From Posidonia oceanica (lineage: Eukaryota; Streptophyta; Magnoliopsida; Alismatales; Posidoniaceae): DNA of 64,000 nt. How positions within the stretch are numbered: the stretch's first letter is position 1; each line of letters begins with the position of its first letter. The DNA is taken from NCBI GenBank assembly GCA_037176725.1, contig JAZBRS010000049.1, forward strand, positions 15,270,001 to 15,334,000, in the 5' to 3' direction. A program made the position numbers and the translations under genes. This document shows positions 1 through 9,990 of the stretch, in pieces. The notes below the pieces were generated by a model. It worked only from the letters and a program-made list of their open reading frames with translations. It was not told where the DNA came from and made no database searches.

Positions 1-763
1 GGCAAAATGAGATTTTACAATTAAGTCGCTAAAGTTACGAAGAATCAGGGAATTAGTCCATTCAAATGGGAAAGAATATTGCAAGTCTCTCATGATGAAA
101 TAAAAACATAAAGTGAAAGAGAGAACAAAGTCATAACATATGACTTTTCGGAGTAATGACCTTAAGGGAGATGCACTAGCCTAATAAGGTTTAGTTTTAG
201 GTCCTTTTGAGGATCAAGTGGTTACGATAAGACAGACACAGGTTGCTATATAAAGTCCTTACTAAAGAATCAAGTGTGAAATTGAACATGTAATAACGAA
301 CATAGGGATGGATTGTATACCAACTGGAAGACCGTATTATACCAACGATGGGTGGTCTAAAGGATTCACTAAAAGATTGAAAGTAAATGAAAGTGAAAAC
401 AAAAAATTTATCATGAGTCTATCTAGAATTGTGATAGATTAGGATCCCACATGCATACTGGATTTTTCGTAAACTCATACTGTATTGTTGTTTACTGTAG
501 ATAATCATAGATCGTAGTGTTGCTTTAGTTTGGACTTGTATGGTGAATAGTTTGACTCAATCATATACACATGAGACCCAGAAGAATACGATTTTAGTTT
601 TATATTCAATTCCAAGTCATGTGATAGAATTGTAATGGACAAATTTAAGAAATGTAATAAATATGATAGTACTTTAACTGTTCTCTTTTATCTATATGTA
701 ATGTTCACACATACACGGAGCCGTATTAATGCTTCCGCTAGCCGTGAGTGTGTAGACATTACA
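1..763 (+). mobile_element. Probable right part of an unclassified LTR-like insertion
   Basis: No coding similarity is visible here. A TATA-like TATATAAAG lies at 247-255. The segment ends in TTACA at 763, exactly where integrase-derived copia sequence begins (the ThrLysGlyGlnGlyTyr stretch, normally the end of the integrase core). This abrupt change suggests the right end of an element that inserted into the copia remnant to its right. The left end is outside the window, so the ends and target duplication cannot be tested. It could equally be unrelated intron or spacer sequence. Confidence 0.3.
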
Positions 764-2545
764 CTCAAACTAAAGGTCAAGGCTATGTTCCTCTTCCCGT
801 TCCTGTTGTGAGTTCTATTATTGATGACACATCTAGTTCGTCAGTGGCTCTCACTCATACATTACAAGTTTACAGTCGTCACCCTCGAGAACATCCACCA
901 CTTCCGCCTCCTACCGAATCAACTTGCACATCAGCAGATCCACCTCCTTTTGACTTTGATGTTCCTGTTGCTTTTCGCAAAGGTAAACGATCTGTCACTG
1001 ATCATCCTATTTCACTCTTTGTTCCTTATGATCATCTTCACCCTGTGTATCGTGAGTTGACCTTGTCTATTTCTACTGAGACTGTTCCAAGGAACTACAA
1101 AGAGGCTACTCTTTTCCACATTAAGACTACTATAAACGAAGAGAAGCAAGCACTAATATCGTGGGGAACCTGGGAGTTGGGAGATCATCCCTCTGTAGCT
1201 ATCGTTGTTGGTTGTCATTGGGTTTACAAAATAAAGTTCAAACCCAACAGTAAAATAAACATATACAAAGCATGTCTGATTGCAAAGAGATTTAGCAGAC
1301 GTTTGGTGTTGACTATGCTGAGACCTTCTTACCAGTGGCAAAATTGAACTCTATTCGGGTGCTAGTATCCATTTCTATCAATCAAGCCTGGAGGTATATC
1401 AACTTGATGTCAAAAATGCCTTTTTATATGGTGACTTGACTGAGCAAATTCTTATTAAACAACCTCCAAGGTATATTACTCAAGATGAGAATACTGTCTG
1501 TCAACTAACGAAGGTGATCTACGGTCTAAAGCGAAGTCCTCAAGCATGGTTTAAAAAATTCAGCAAAGTTGTCATGGGTGCTGGTTTCTAATGGTGTGCA
1601 ATGGATCACTCTGTATTTGTTAGACGACAAGACAATGGTAGTGTAGTTCTTGCAGTACATGTGGATGACAACCTTCTAACAGGCAGTGACATAGTCAAAA
1701 TCTCAGAGACCAAAGAGTATTTGCAAAAGCACTTTGTCACCAAAGACATGGGTAGACCTAGATGCTTTCTTAGGATAGAGTTTGCATATAAAAAGGATAA
1801 AATAATCCTAACTCAGAGGAAGTATGCCTTAGATCTTCTTCAAAAGGCCAGACTCTTAGGTTGCAAGCCAGAAACTACTCTAGTAGATCAAAAACCAAAC
1901 TGATTTGTTGATAGTTATGTGTCCAGATATCTCGTATGCAGTTGGTCTTCTAAGCCAATTCATGCATGAACCAAGGACTAATCACTGGAAAGGAGCTCTT
2001 CATGTGTTGACTTATGTTAAAAGTACAATAGGCAAAAGACTTCTATATCAGAAGCATGGACACATTCATATTGAGGTCTACTAAGATTCTAGTTATACAC
2101 GTGATAAAGGAGATTGAAAGTTTACCTCTGACTATTGTACCTACATTGGAGGAAATCTTATCACCTAGAGAAGCAAAAGGCAGAATACGATGTTTAGATC
2201 AAGTGCAGAAGTTGAATATCGATTAATGGCCCAAGACTGCTTGCAAGATAGAGTAGCTCAATTCTCTATTGACAAAGCTTGATTTTACTGTGCAACTTCC
2301 TATATCAATACATTGTGACAATCGGGTACCATATTTATTGCAAACAATGCTACCTTCCATGAGTAGATCAAGCATATTGAGGTGGACTGCCACTATGTAA
2401 GAGATACAGTGATGACAGGGACTATCCCTACTCCCTATACTCCGTCTTCATATCAGCTTGCCGACATTTTTACTAAAGGGTTAGCTATGGGAGTTTTTAA
2501 GTCACTTTGTAACAAACTGGGCATATTAGATACATATACTCTAAC
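764..2545 (+). pseudogene. Decayed Ty1/copia pol (end of integrase, reverse transcriptase, RNase H)
   Basis: This is a remnant of a retrotransposon polyprotein. It starts in the integrase C-terminus, passes through a Pro-rich linker (about 790-1000), and enters the copia reverse transcriptase at about 1090-1300. The frame is lost near 1295, and the RT continues in other frames to 1900. The catalytic YVDD box appears as His-Val-Asp-Asp at 1658-1669, so its Tyr is changed. Pieces of the RNase H C-terminus run to about 2545, including the stretch ending in the usual LeuGlyIle-x-AspThrTyr tail. Several stops and indels interrupt it. The 5' part (gag, protease, most of integrase) is absent. It is the oldest layer of the nest and the host of the element at 2576-7969. 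Confidence 0.85.
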
Positions 2546-2556
2546 TTGAGGGAGAG

Positions 2557-2575
2557 TGTTAGTGTTAATGGATTC
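2557..2575 (+). repeat. Start of the 3' LTR of the older copia element, split by insertion
   Basis: A polypurine tract (GAGGGAGAG, 2548-2556) is followed by TGTTAGTG, the expected beginning of a copia 3' LTR. After 19 bp the LTR is cut by the younger element. Its last five bases, GATTC (2571-2575), form the left target duplication of that insertion. Confidence 0.75.
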
Positions 2576-2707
2576 TGTTAGAGTTGTTAGTGTAGATATG
2601 TGGTATGTGGGTATGTGGATATCCAACTTGGTTTATATAGATCCCATAACTCTATATATATGTAACCTTGATTATCAATACATTCATCTCTTTCTATTAT
2701 TCTAACA
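2576..2707 (+). repeat. 5' LTR of the copia element
   Basis: It begins TGTTAGAGTTG and ends TTCTAACA. It is nearly identical to 7838-7969; visible differences are one or two G/A changes near the start. The segment TTATATAGATCCC near 2632 is a weak TATA candidate. Confidence 0.92.
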
Positions 2708-2719
2708 TGGTATTAGAAC
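2708..2719 (+). other. Primer binding site, initiator Met tRNA type
   Basis: TGGTATTAGAAC directly abuts the LTR end and matches the plant copia primer site TGGTATCAGAGC at most positions. It fixes the strand and the LTR boundary. Confidence 0.85.
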
Positions 2720-3381
2720 TTTAGGTTTTCAAACCTTAAAAAAAAAAAAAAGGGCCAGCAGCAGCAGACATATTTCTACTACCGCCTCTCTCTATTATCT
2801 ACTGCCGCCTCTCTCTCTCTCTTCCTGCCCTCTCCCTCCCACCCACAGCTTCCGCCGGCTCTCTCCCATGCCAACAGTGCGTGTGTAAACTCCGGCCGAC
2901 CTTCCAGCCCTCTTTCTCGACGTCGTCAGGCCGTCCAGGCTCCTCCTCCGGCGTCGTCAGGCCGTCCAGGCCCCTCCTCCGGCACCATCAGGCCGTCCAA
3001 ACCTCCCCTCCAGCGCCGTCCGGCCTTCCAAGCCACTCCAGGCCCCTCTCCTGCCTCTACTGCCGCCTCTGCAAACCTCGTGGATCTCTACAGCCATTTT
3101 CAAGCCCCTCTCCTGCTGCTCCTGCCGCCGTATCAACTCTCTCCCCTACGGGGGCCCTGCTGGTGATTCTCACCGGTCCTATCTACCGATTTACTCCATA
3201 TTTCTAGGTGAGATCTACCTTAGAAACAATCTACTGCATCTGTTCAGATTGGTTTTCTCTCTTCTAACTGCCGTACAGAGGTTCTTCTATTTTTCTACTA
3301 TCGTATATTACATGCCGTACTCATTTTCTGCATTGGATATACTTTTATTAGTCAAAATCAGTCTTGTTTGGGGGTGCTTTG
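2720..3381 (+). other. GC-rich untranslated leader with 31-bp tandem repeats
   Basis: An A run at 2738-2751 is followed by C/T-rich sequence. From about 2920 to 3030 there are three to four copies of a roughly 31-bp unit built on GTCAGGCCGTCCAGGC. A 108-codon Pro/Ser-rich frame (2881-3207) runs through it, but it shows no domain and is composition-driven. The minus-strand copia at 10080-15183 has a similar GC-rich leader at 14741-15041. Confidence 0.6.
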
Positions 3382-4352
3382 ATGGCATCTTCATCAACTT
3401 CTTCTTCTACCTATGTATTGTTACGTAATCTCAGTGGTACGTCCATCAAACTTGATGGCAAAAATTATATTATATAGGCAAAATCTATTTAGGTTTTCCT
3501 TAGGGCTCATAGGAAAATCAAACATATCACGCAAGATCCACCTGATATTAAGGCTTCGGAATATGATGACTGGTTGACATCTGATTATGGTGTTATCACG
3601 TGGTTCGTGAACAGTATGGAACCACACATTTCTCATGGTGTCTTCATACTTTCTACTGCAAAGAAAATTTAGGATACGCTGAAGGCCACTTACGCACATG
3701 AGAAGAATATTGCATGAGTTGCCGAACTATATGATCAATTCTTTGCCTTGAAACAGGACGACCAGTCTGTTCAGGAGCTTTATACTTCTATTCGTGTCCT
3801 ACTGGATAAGTTAGAAATTTATCAGCCTCTTGTCCCCAACATTATCGTTATGCGTGAATATCGGGAGGAACTTGTTGTAGCCAAGTTTCTATCTGCTCTC
3901 AGACCAGAGCTTCACAGGTGCGTGATCATATTCTTGGTGGCAACACTGTTCCTTCATTGACCACCGCTTTTTCTCGAGTATTACGAATCGCTACAGAGAC
4001 TCCTATAGTGCACAATGATCAGTCTGCTTTGGCTACCTATAACCGTGGACGTGATACCGAACGTGGTCATGGTCGTGGTCGTGGCCGAGACCGTGATTCC
4101 AAGGGCGAACGTAATGTCCGACGGGGCAATTTCAAATGTGATCACTGCGGGTGCACGAATCACTCCTCAGATCAATGCTGGGCAAAATTTGATAAGCCAG
4201 ACTGGACCAATAATGTTACAGAGGAGTCTTCATCAACACCTACAGGACTGGAAGACACTGTAACCATTACTCAGGTCGAGTACAATCGACTTATTCAGAC
4301 TACTACTACTCCAGTTGCTCGGACCACTACTGTCACTCATACTACTCCTTGA
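3382..4352 (+). pseudogene. copia gag, broken
   Basis: This is the capsid and nucleocapsid precursor. The ATG at 3382 opens a Ser/Thr-rich start followed by the Leu-AspGly-LysAsnTyr segment typical of copia Gag. At least four in-frame stops occur between 3470 and 3720, and the frame shifts near 3920. The C-terminal part (3918-4352) has an Arg/Gly-rich stretch and a zinc knuckle, Cys-X2-Cys-X4-His-X4-Cys, at about 4137-4178, with all four metal ligands intact. The protease frame follows at once. The nucleic-acid binding part is therefore better preserved than the capsid part. Confidence 0.85.
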
Positions 4353-5905
4353 GGTATGCATGCACTGTTCACGACTTCTGGTGCAGACTGGGTGGTTGAT
4401 TCAGGTGCATCAAAGCATATGTCTGGTACACGTGGTGTCTTTTCCTCACTTTCCTCTTCAGTGTCCACACCCTCAGTCACTGTCGCAAACGGGACTCGTT
4501 CACCTGTCCATGGACAAGGAAACGTGTCTCTACCCAATAATCTAACCTATAGTGATGTTCTCTATGTTCTAAATTTTCCTGTAAATTTATTATCTGTTAA
4601 CCAACTTACCAAAAATCATCATTGTGCAGTAACATTATTTCCCACTTATCTTTTGATGCAGGATCTGTAGACTGGGAGACGGATTGGTTCGGGACTTGAA
4701 AATAATGACTTGTACTGTCTCAGAAGAAACCTACTACCTCTGCTTATACCACTTCTACTAAGTCTTCTTTTTTGTAGTACTACCGTTTAAGGCATCCTTC
4801 GTTAGATAAGTTGAAAGGTCTTTTACCAGAGTCTGTCTCTATTAATAATTTTCAGTGTGAGTCATGTCAACTTGGAGAACATCGACGATCTTCTTATCCT
4901 CCACGCCAGGAGAAACAGGGTCGTGTTCCCATGGAGTTGTCATTCTGATGTGTGAGGTTCTTGTCGTATTGAGTCTGTTCAGGGTTTTCGGTATTTTATT
5001 GTCTTTATTGATGATTTCTCAAGGTTGACTTGGATCTATCTATTAAAGAATAGAATTCAAGTTGTTGATGTTATTAAGATTTTTTTAATGAAATAAAAAC
5101 TCAATTTTGTGAGCCATTACGGGTGTTTCGGACTGATAATGCTCTTGAATATGTTCAACGTGATGTGTCTTTTTTCTGTTAATCTCAAGGAATTATTCAT
5201 CAAACTTCTTGTCCTAGGACATCTCAACAGAATGGCGTCGCTGAACGCAAACAACGTCATCTGTTGGATGTCACTCGAACACTCATGTCACAGCTGAAGG
5301 TACCTCAATAATTATGGGGTGATGCAGTTCTCACTGCGTGTCATCTTATTAACAGAATGTCTTCGTCTGTCCATGGATACATATCTCACTGTTTTCTTTT
5401 TCCACAAAAGTCTCTTTTCTCTCTTCCTCCCAAGGTTTTTAGTTATGTATGCTTTGTCCAGGATACGCGTCCGAGTATGGACAAACTCTCTCACAGTTCT
5501 ATTCGTTGTATGTTTGTTGGTTACTCTCGCACCCAAAAAGGTTATGAGTGCTATGATCCAGTACATCGAAAATATTATGTTTCTGCAAATGTCACATTCT
5601 TTGAGAACATTCTTTTTTCCTCCTCCAGGAGTGACTCTTTGGTTCCCTTTCCTCTAACTGTTCCTGTTACAGACCAGCTCCACCTAGTAACACTGAAACT
5701 CCTGCTGCCAAACCTATTTAGATTTATGTCAGACGATCACGACAGCATGAACAACCATCATCTCAAGGTACCGATCATCCGATCTCCTCTGATGCAGGTC
5801 CGCTCCCTCTTACTTCCACCACGTCTTCTGAACTTGATATCCTATTGCCCTCCAGAAAGGTATCCGTTCTACTGCACACCCTATTTCTCATTGTGTTATC
5901 TATGA
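4353..5905 (+). pseudogene. copia protease and integrase, broken
   Basis: The aspartic protease active site Asp-Ser-Gly-Ala-Ser begins at 4398, in a frame open from 4356 to 4670. The integrase zinc region (His...Cys-Glu-Ser-Cys) lies near 4789-4870. The catalytic triad can be read across different frames: Asp in PheIleAspAspPheSerArg near 5008, Asp in ArgThrAspAsn near 5135, and Glu in GlyValAlaGluArgLys near 5240. The TyrSerArgThrGlnLysGlyTyr motif of the integrase C-terminus is at about 5520-5545. Frame changes and stops mean no intact integrase can be made. Confidence 0.85.
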
Positions 5906-5936
5906 TAACCTTCATCCTATATATCGGACCTTTGCT

Positions 5937-7830
5937 TTGTCTTTGTCATCTGTTTCTATACCCAGGACTTATCAGGAGACATCACAGATTCTTGAATGGA
6001 GAGCTGCCATGGATGAGGACATGTCAGCCCTACAGTCTCGTCAGACTTGGGATCTTGTTACTTTGCCAGTCGATGCAAAGGTTGTGAGTTGTCGTTGGAT
6101 GTTCACTGTGAAATACAACACCAATGGCATCATTGATCGATATAAAGCTCGGTTGGTAGCACGAGGCTTTACTCAGACCTATAAAGTTGACTATTTTGAG
6201 ACGTTTTCACCAGTTGTCCACCTCAACTCTATTAGAATCTTGTTCTCTGTTGCAGTAAATCAGCACTGGCCTATGTTTCAGCTTGATGTAAAAAATACTT
6301 TTCTCTATGGTGATTTAATTGAGGAAGTCTATATGGAACAACCTCCAGGATATGTTGCTCTCCGAGAGATGCAAGTGTGCAAATTGAAGAAGGCAATCTA
6401 TAGCCTCAAACAAAGTCCTCATGCTTGGTTCAACAAGTTCAACGAGATAGCAATACAATTTGGTTTCCATAGGTGTAATTCTGATCACTCAGTGTTTGTT
6501 AGACAAAGACCTACTGGCTGCGTTATCCTGGCTGTTTATATGGACGATATTCTTATTACTGGCAGTGACAGAGTAGGCGTTAATAAGAGTAGAGAATTTC
6601 TCAAGAAACATTTTGTGACAAAAGACCTGGGCAGACCTAAATACTTCTTGAGGATTGAGATTACCCATGCTAAGGATAGAATAGTTTTGTCTCAAAGAAA
6701 ATATGTACTTGATTTACTACAGGAGTCAGGCATGCTTGACTGTCAATCTACTAATTCTCCGGTTAACTCCAGCCTAGACTTATGGGACACATCTTCTGAC
6801 ATCCTTGAGGATGCAAGACGGTACAGGCGACTTGTTAGAAAGTTGATTTACCTTACTATGACTCGTCCAGATATTACATTTGCAATTGGACTGGTTAGTC
6901 AGTCCATGCATCAACCAAGAGAGATACATTGGCAAACGACTCTACAAATTCTGTCCTACTTGAAGAGTGCTCCTGGTAGAGGTCTTCGCTACAGTTATCA
7001 TAGTCACCTCGATGTTACTGGTTATTCAAATTCCGGATATGTGAGAGATTAGGGAGACAGAAAATCTATTTCTGGATACTGTACGTTTGTAGGAGGCAAC
7101 TTAGTTACCTAGAAAAGTAAAAAGCAAAACGTTGTCTCTCAATCCAAAGACGGTACAGGCGACTTGTTGGAAAGTTGATTTACCTTACTATGACTCGTCC
7201 AGATATTACATTTGCAATTGGACTGGTTAGTCAGTCCATGCATCAACCAAGAGAGATACATTGGCAAACGACTCTACAAATTCTGTCCTACTTGAAGAGT
7301 GCTCCTGGTAGAGGTCTTCGCTACAGTTATCATAGTCACCTCGATGTTACTGGTTATTCAAATTCCGGATATGTGAGAGATTAGGGAGACAGAAAATCTA
7401 CTTCTGGATACTGTACGTTTGTAGGAGGCAACTTAGTTACCTAGAAAAGTAAAAAGCAAAACGTTGTCTCTCAATCCAGTGCTCAAGCAGAGTATAGGAC
7501 TATGGCCCAGATTGCATGCGAAATGATTTGGATCAGGTCATTTCTTACTAAGATTGGTTTTCCTCCAAAAGAGGCTATGCCTATGTTCTGTGACAACCAG
7601 ACAGCTATCTATATTATATCGCCAATAATCCTGTGTTCCATGAAAAAACAAAACACATTGAGGTGGATTGTCATTTTGTTAAGAATACAATATTAGATGG
7701 ACTGATCACTACTCCCTTTACTACCTCCTCTACTCAACTTGTAGATGTGTTCACAAAGATTGTGTCTGTGACTCAGTATAAATCTGTTTGTAACAAGCTG
7801 GGCATGATAAATTTGTATGCTCCAACTTGA
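5937..7830 (+). pseudogene. copia reverse transcriptase and RNase H with internal duplication
   Basis: A 371-codon frame (5937-7052) covers nearly the whole RT domain. It includes AspArgTyrLysAlaArgLeuValAlaArgGly and the catalytic Tyr-Met-Asp-Asp box at about 6538-6549. It ends at a TAG inside the RNase H part. A 332-bp segment is then repeated in tandem (6815-7146 and 7147-7478) with the same TAG in both copies. RNase H resumes at 7484-7830 in two frames and ends in the usual LysLeuGlyMet tail just before the polypurine tract (7829-7837). The RT is the best preserved part of the element. Confidence 0.88.
6815..7478 (+). repeat. 332-bp tandem duplication inside copia RT/RNase H
   Basis: Positions 6815-7146 recur at 7147-7478 with an offset of exactly 332 bases. 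Only about two differences were seen by eye (A/G near 6836/7168 and T/C near 7071/7403). The unit length is not a multiple of three, so the duplication itself breaks the frame. Confidence 0.9.
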
Positions 7831-7837
7831 GGGGGAG

Positions 7838-7969
7838 TGTTAGAGTTGTTAGTATAGATATGTGGTATGTAGGTATGTGGATATCCAACTTGGTTTATAT
7901 AGATCCCATAACTCTATATATATGTAACCTTGATTATCAATACATTCATCTCTTTCTATTATTCTAACA
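7838..7969 (+). repeat. 3' LTR of the copia element
   Basis: Preceded by the polypurine tract GAGGGGGAG (7829-7837). It is 132 bp, begins TGTTAGAGTTG, ends TTCTAACA, and is followed by GATCC, the right target duplication. Confidence 0.92.
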
Positions 7970-8049
7970 GATCCTTATAAGGATATATGGATATCCTTAT
8001 ATGTACTCATTTATGTACTCCCATATATATAGGAGGACTCTATTGAACA
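7970..8049 (+). repeat. Remainder of the older copia LTR after the nested insertion
   Basis: Joining 2557-2575 to this segment across the target duplication gives a continuous LTR-like sequence with ATATATATAGG at 8023-8033 as a likely TATA box. The end is put tentatively at TTGAACA (8049), but the true LTR end could lie further right. Confidence 0.55.
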
Positions 8050-8779
8050 GTCTTTAAAGGAAAACGAGCTCCTAACTCCCTCTTTATTTGGTCAACTGCT
8101 CAATTGGACTACCTCACAGAAATTACTGCAGAATCCAAAGAAATCCATTAAGCTCCTTATCATTACCTATTTAAAAAAAGGGAGTTCGGCATGGTATACT
8201 AAATGACCATTTTATCATAATTTTATTAAATAGCTATGGATACTTTGCATCATAAACCACCCCTTTCTATTATGTACAATTTAGTCCATACTTTTCTTTT
8301 TTAACAGCTTTAGTATTTTTCATATTAACCAACCTTTCTTGTTATTTACAATTTAGTCCGTACTCCACAATTTTCTTTTTACTTAATCTAATCTAATTTA
8401 ATACTTATACAGTTATATCTATGGATATTTCTTGTTACTTTCTATTATTTATAGATCTTAGTGTTTTGCATACTAATTGACTTTTTTTTGTTATTTACGA
8501 GAACTCATGTACCCATATACAAATTTAATACACATGCAAAGGCACGTGTAGAGACTAGTTCCTGCTAAGATATGCAGAGCTGCAAACTACATAGGCCGCA
8601 TATGCTATATCACATTTATGATTCAAGCTCTTTTAATTTAAATTCACCTTAAATTTGTCTAGCTTCTCTGTAAATTTTCATTTCAAATCCAAACATGGTT
8701 TCGATGAAACAGGAGTTTTGCAATCGCAATGCTAAGGAAGCTTCAAAGCAATCACTAGAAAAAGGAAGAGCTTCCACCT
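8050..8779. other. AT-rich sequence without a gene
   Basis: No open frame or splice-supported exon was found on either strand. It contains loosely repeated phrases such as TTATTTACAATTTAGTCC near 8341-8360, with a variant near 8270. If the deacetylase gene at 9889-21398 continues to the left, this is part of its next intron. Confidence 0.4.
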
Positions 8780-9675
8780 ATCATGTAAAAGATGATAACA
8801 TATTTTATATCATCTGACATTCTTTACCCTTATTTTGAGGAAAACTAAACTAAAAAGAGAAGGAAGCCATATCTTAGTCTGTTATGAAAATCTTGATAAT
8901 CCTTCAGGAAATAAAAGCAGAGGGATTAGTTTCACATTTGTAAGGCTAAAAATGGTAAACAAGAAAATAGCTTCAGATTCACAGCTATAACAATAATATC
9001 TTTGATGTGAACAAGCTTTTGAAACTAGCAGCCAAAATGGAATTCAAGCGTATAACTATAACCAGTTTCGACAGTTTGACTATAATGACTTGGGAGTGTG
9101 CAATCATAAAATTTTCCCAAATTCAATTTCTGAAAAAGGGTTCTGGAGTTCCGACTTGTGGAGAGAATGAGATATGGACGTGAACAAATGAAATACTCAA
9201 ACAATTCATATGGCAACAAAGGCTAGAAAAAAGAAGGGCATCTACATGTCCTTTTAAGTTATCATGTGAAAGATGATAATATATCTTATATCATCTGAAA
9301 CTCTTTACCCTTATTTTACGAAAACTAAACTAAAAAGAGAAGAAAGCATTATCTTAGTCTGTTATGAAAATCTTGATTATCTTTCAGGAAATAAAAGCAG
9401 AGGGATTAGTTTCACATTTGTAAGGTTAAAAATAGTAAACAAGAAAATAGCTTCAGATTCATAGCTATAACAATAATATCTTTGATGTGAACAAGCTTTT
9501 GAAACTAAAACCAGTTTTGATGGTTTGACTATAATGACTTGGGAGTGTGCAATCATAAAATTTTCCCAAAACCATTCCTGAAAAATTGTTCTGGAGTTCC
9601 ATCTTGTGGAAGGAATGAGATATGGACACGAACAAATGAAATACTCAAATAATTCATATGGCAACAAAGCGAGGA
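8780..9675. repeat. Tandem duplication of an approximately 450-bp non-coding segment
   Basis: About 8780-9229 recurs at 9262-9675, shifted by 481 bases at the left and 448 at the right because the second copy lacks about 32 bases (equivalent to 9031-9062). The copies are roughly 90 percent alike by eye. It lies just downstream of exon 4 of the deacetylase gene, so it probably belongs to the next intron. No coding content was found. Confidence 0.8.
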
Positions 9676-9888
9676 AAAAATATGAAGGAACTCTACTAAA
9701 TCAGAATCTCGAAGATTTTGTAATTTTAACTATTTGCTAAATTTGCTAGTTAAAAGCTTTGCAAAAACAGAGTTTCCCAATTTAGATAAGAAACCTTGTA
9801 TAAATATGATCCACAAACAAAAGCAATACTATCCATGAGAACAATACCCAACAAAGGAATAATGTAATTCTAAATGGCAATTAAGTAC

Positions 9889-9990
9889 CTTCTGAAGACC
9901 AAGCACATAATCCCTACTATGAACACTGGCAATGTCGTTTACAGTAGCAGCTTTGAAATCTCGTAATTCAATGATGTCTTGGCCACAGGA
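9889..9990 (-). CDS. HDA14: HDA14-like exon 4
   Basis: Thirty-four codons with acceptor TTGCAG and donor AAG before GTACTT. The block IIELRDFKAATVNDIASVH followed by DYVLGLQK fits the HDA14 segment just before the catalytic pocket. It lies 8.7 kb from exon 3, on the far side of a retrotransposon nest. Confidence 0.82.

Larger units (their letters stand above)
2576..7969 (+). mobile_element. Full-length but mutated Ty1/copia element with short LTRs
   Basis: The element is 5.39 kb, bounded by two 132-bp LTRs (2576-2707 and 7838-7969) with TG...CA ends. It is flanked by GATTC (2571-2575) and GATCC (7970-7974), a five-base target duplication with one later change. The order is LTR, Met-tRNA primer site, GC-rich leader, gag, protease, integrase, reverse transcriptase, RNase H, polypurine tract, LTR, as in Ty1/copia. 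The LTRs differ at only a few positions, so it is younger than the element it split. Short LTRs and total length suit the Ale/Ivana type of plant copia, but I do not assign a lineage firmly. Stops and frameshifts in gag and pol make it non-autonomous now. Confidence 0.93.

Noticed and set aside
2881..3207. Pro/Ser-rich 108-codon frame as a small gene
   Set aside because: It lies in the GC-rich leader of a copia element and consists of tandem 31-bp units.
8560..9880. Further HDA14-like exons left of exon 4
   Set aside because: Candidate acceptors such as TTTGCAG near 8590 on the minus strand are not followed by deacetylase-like codons.
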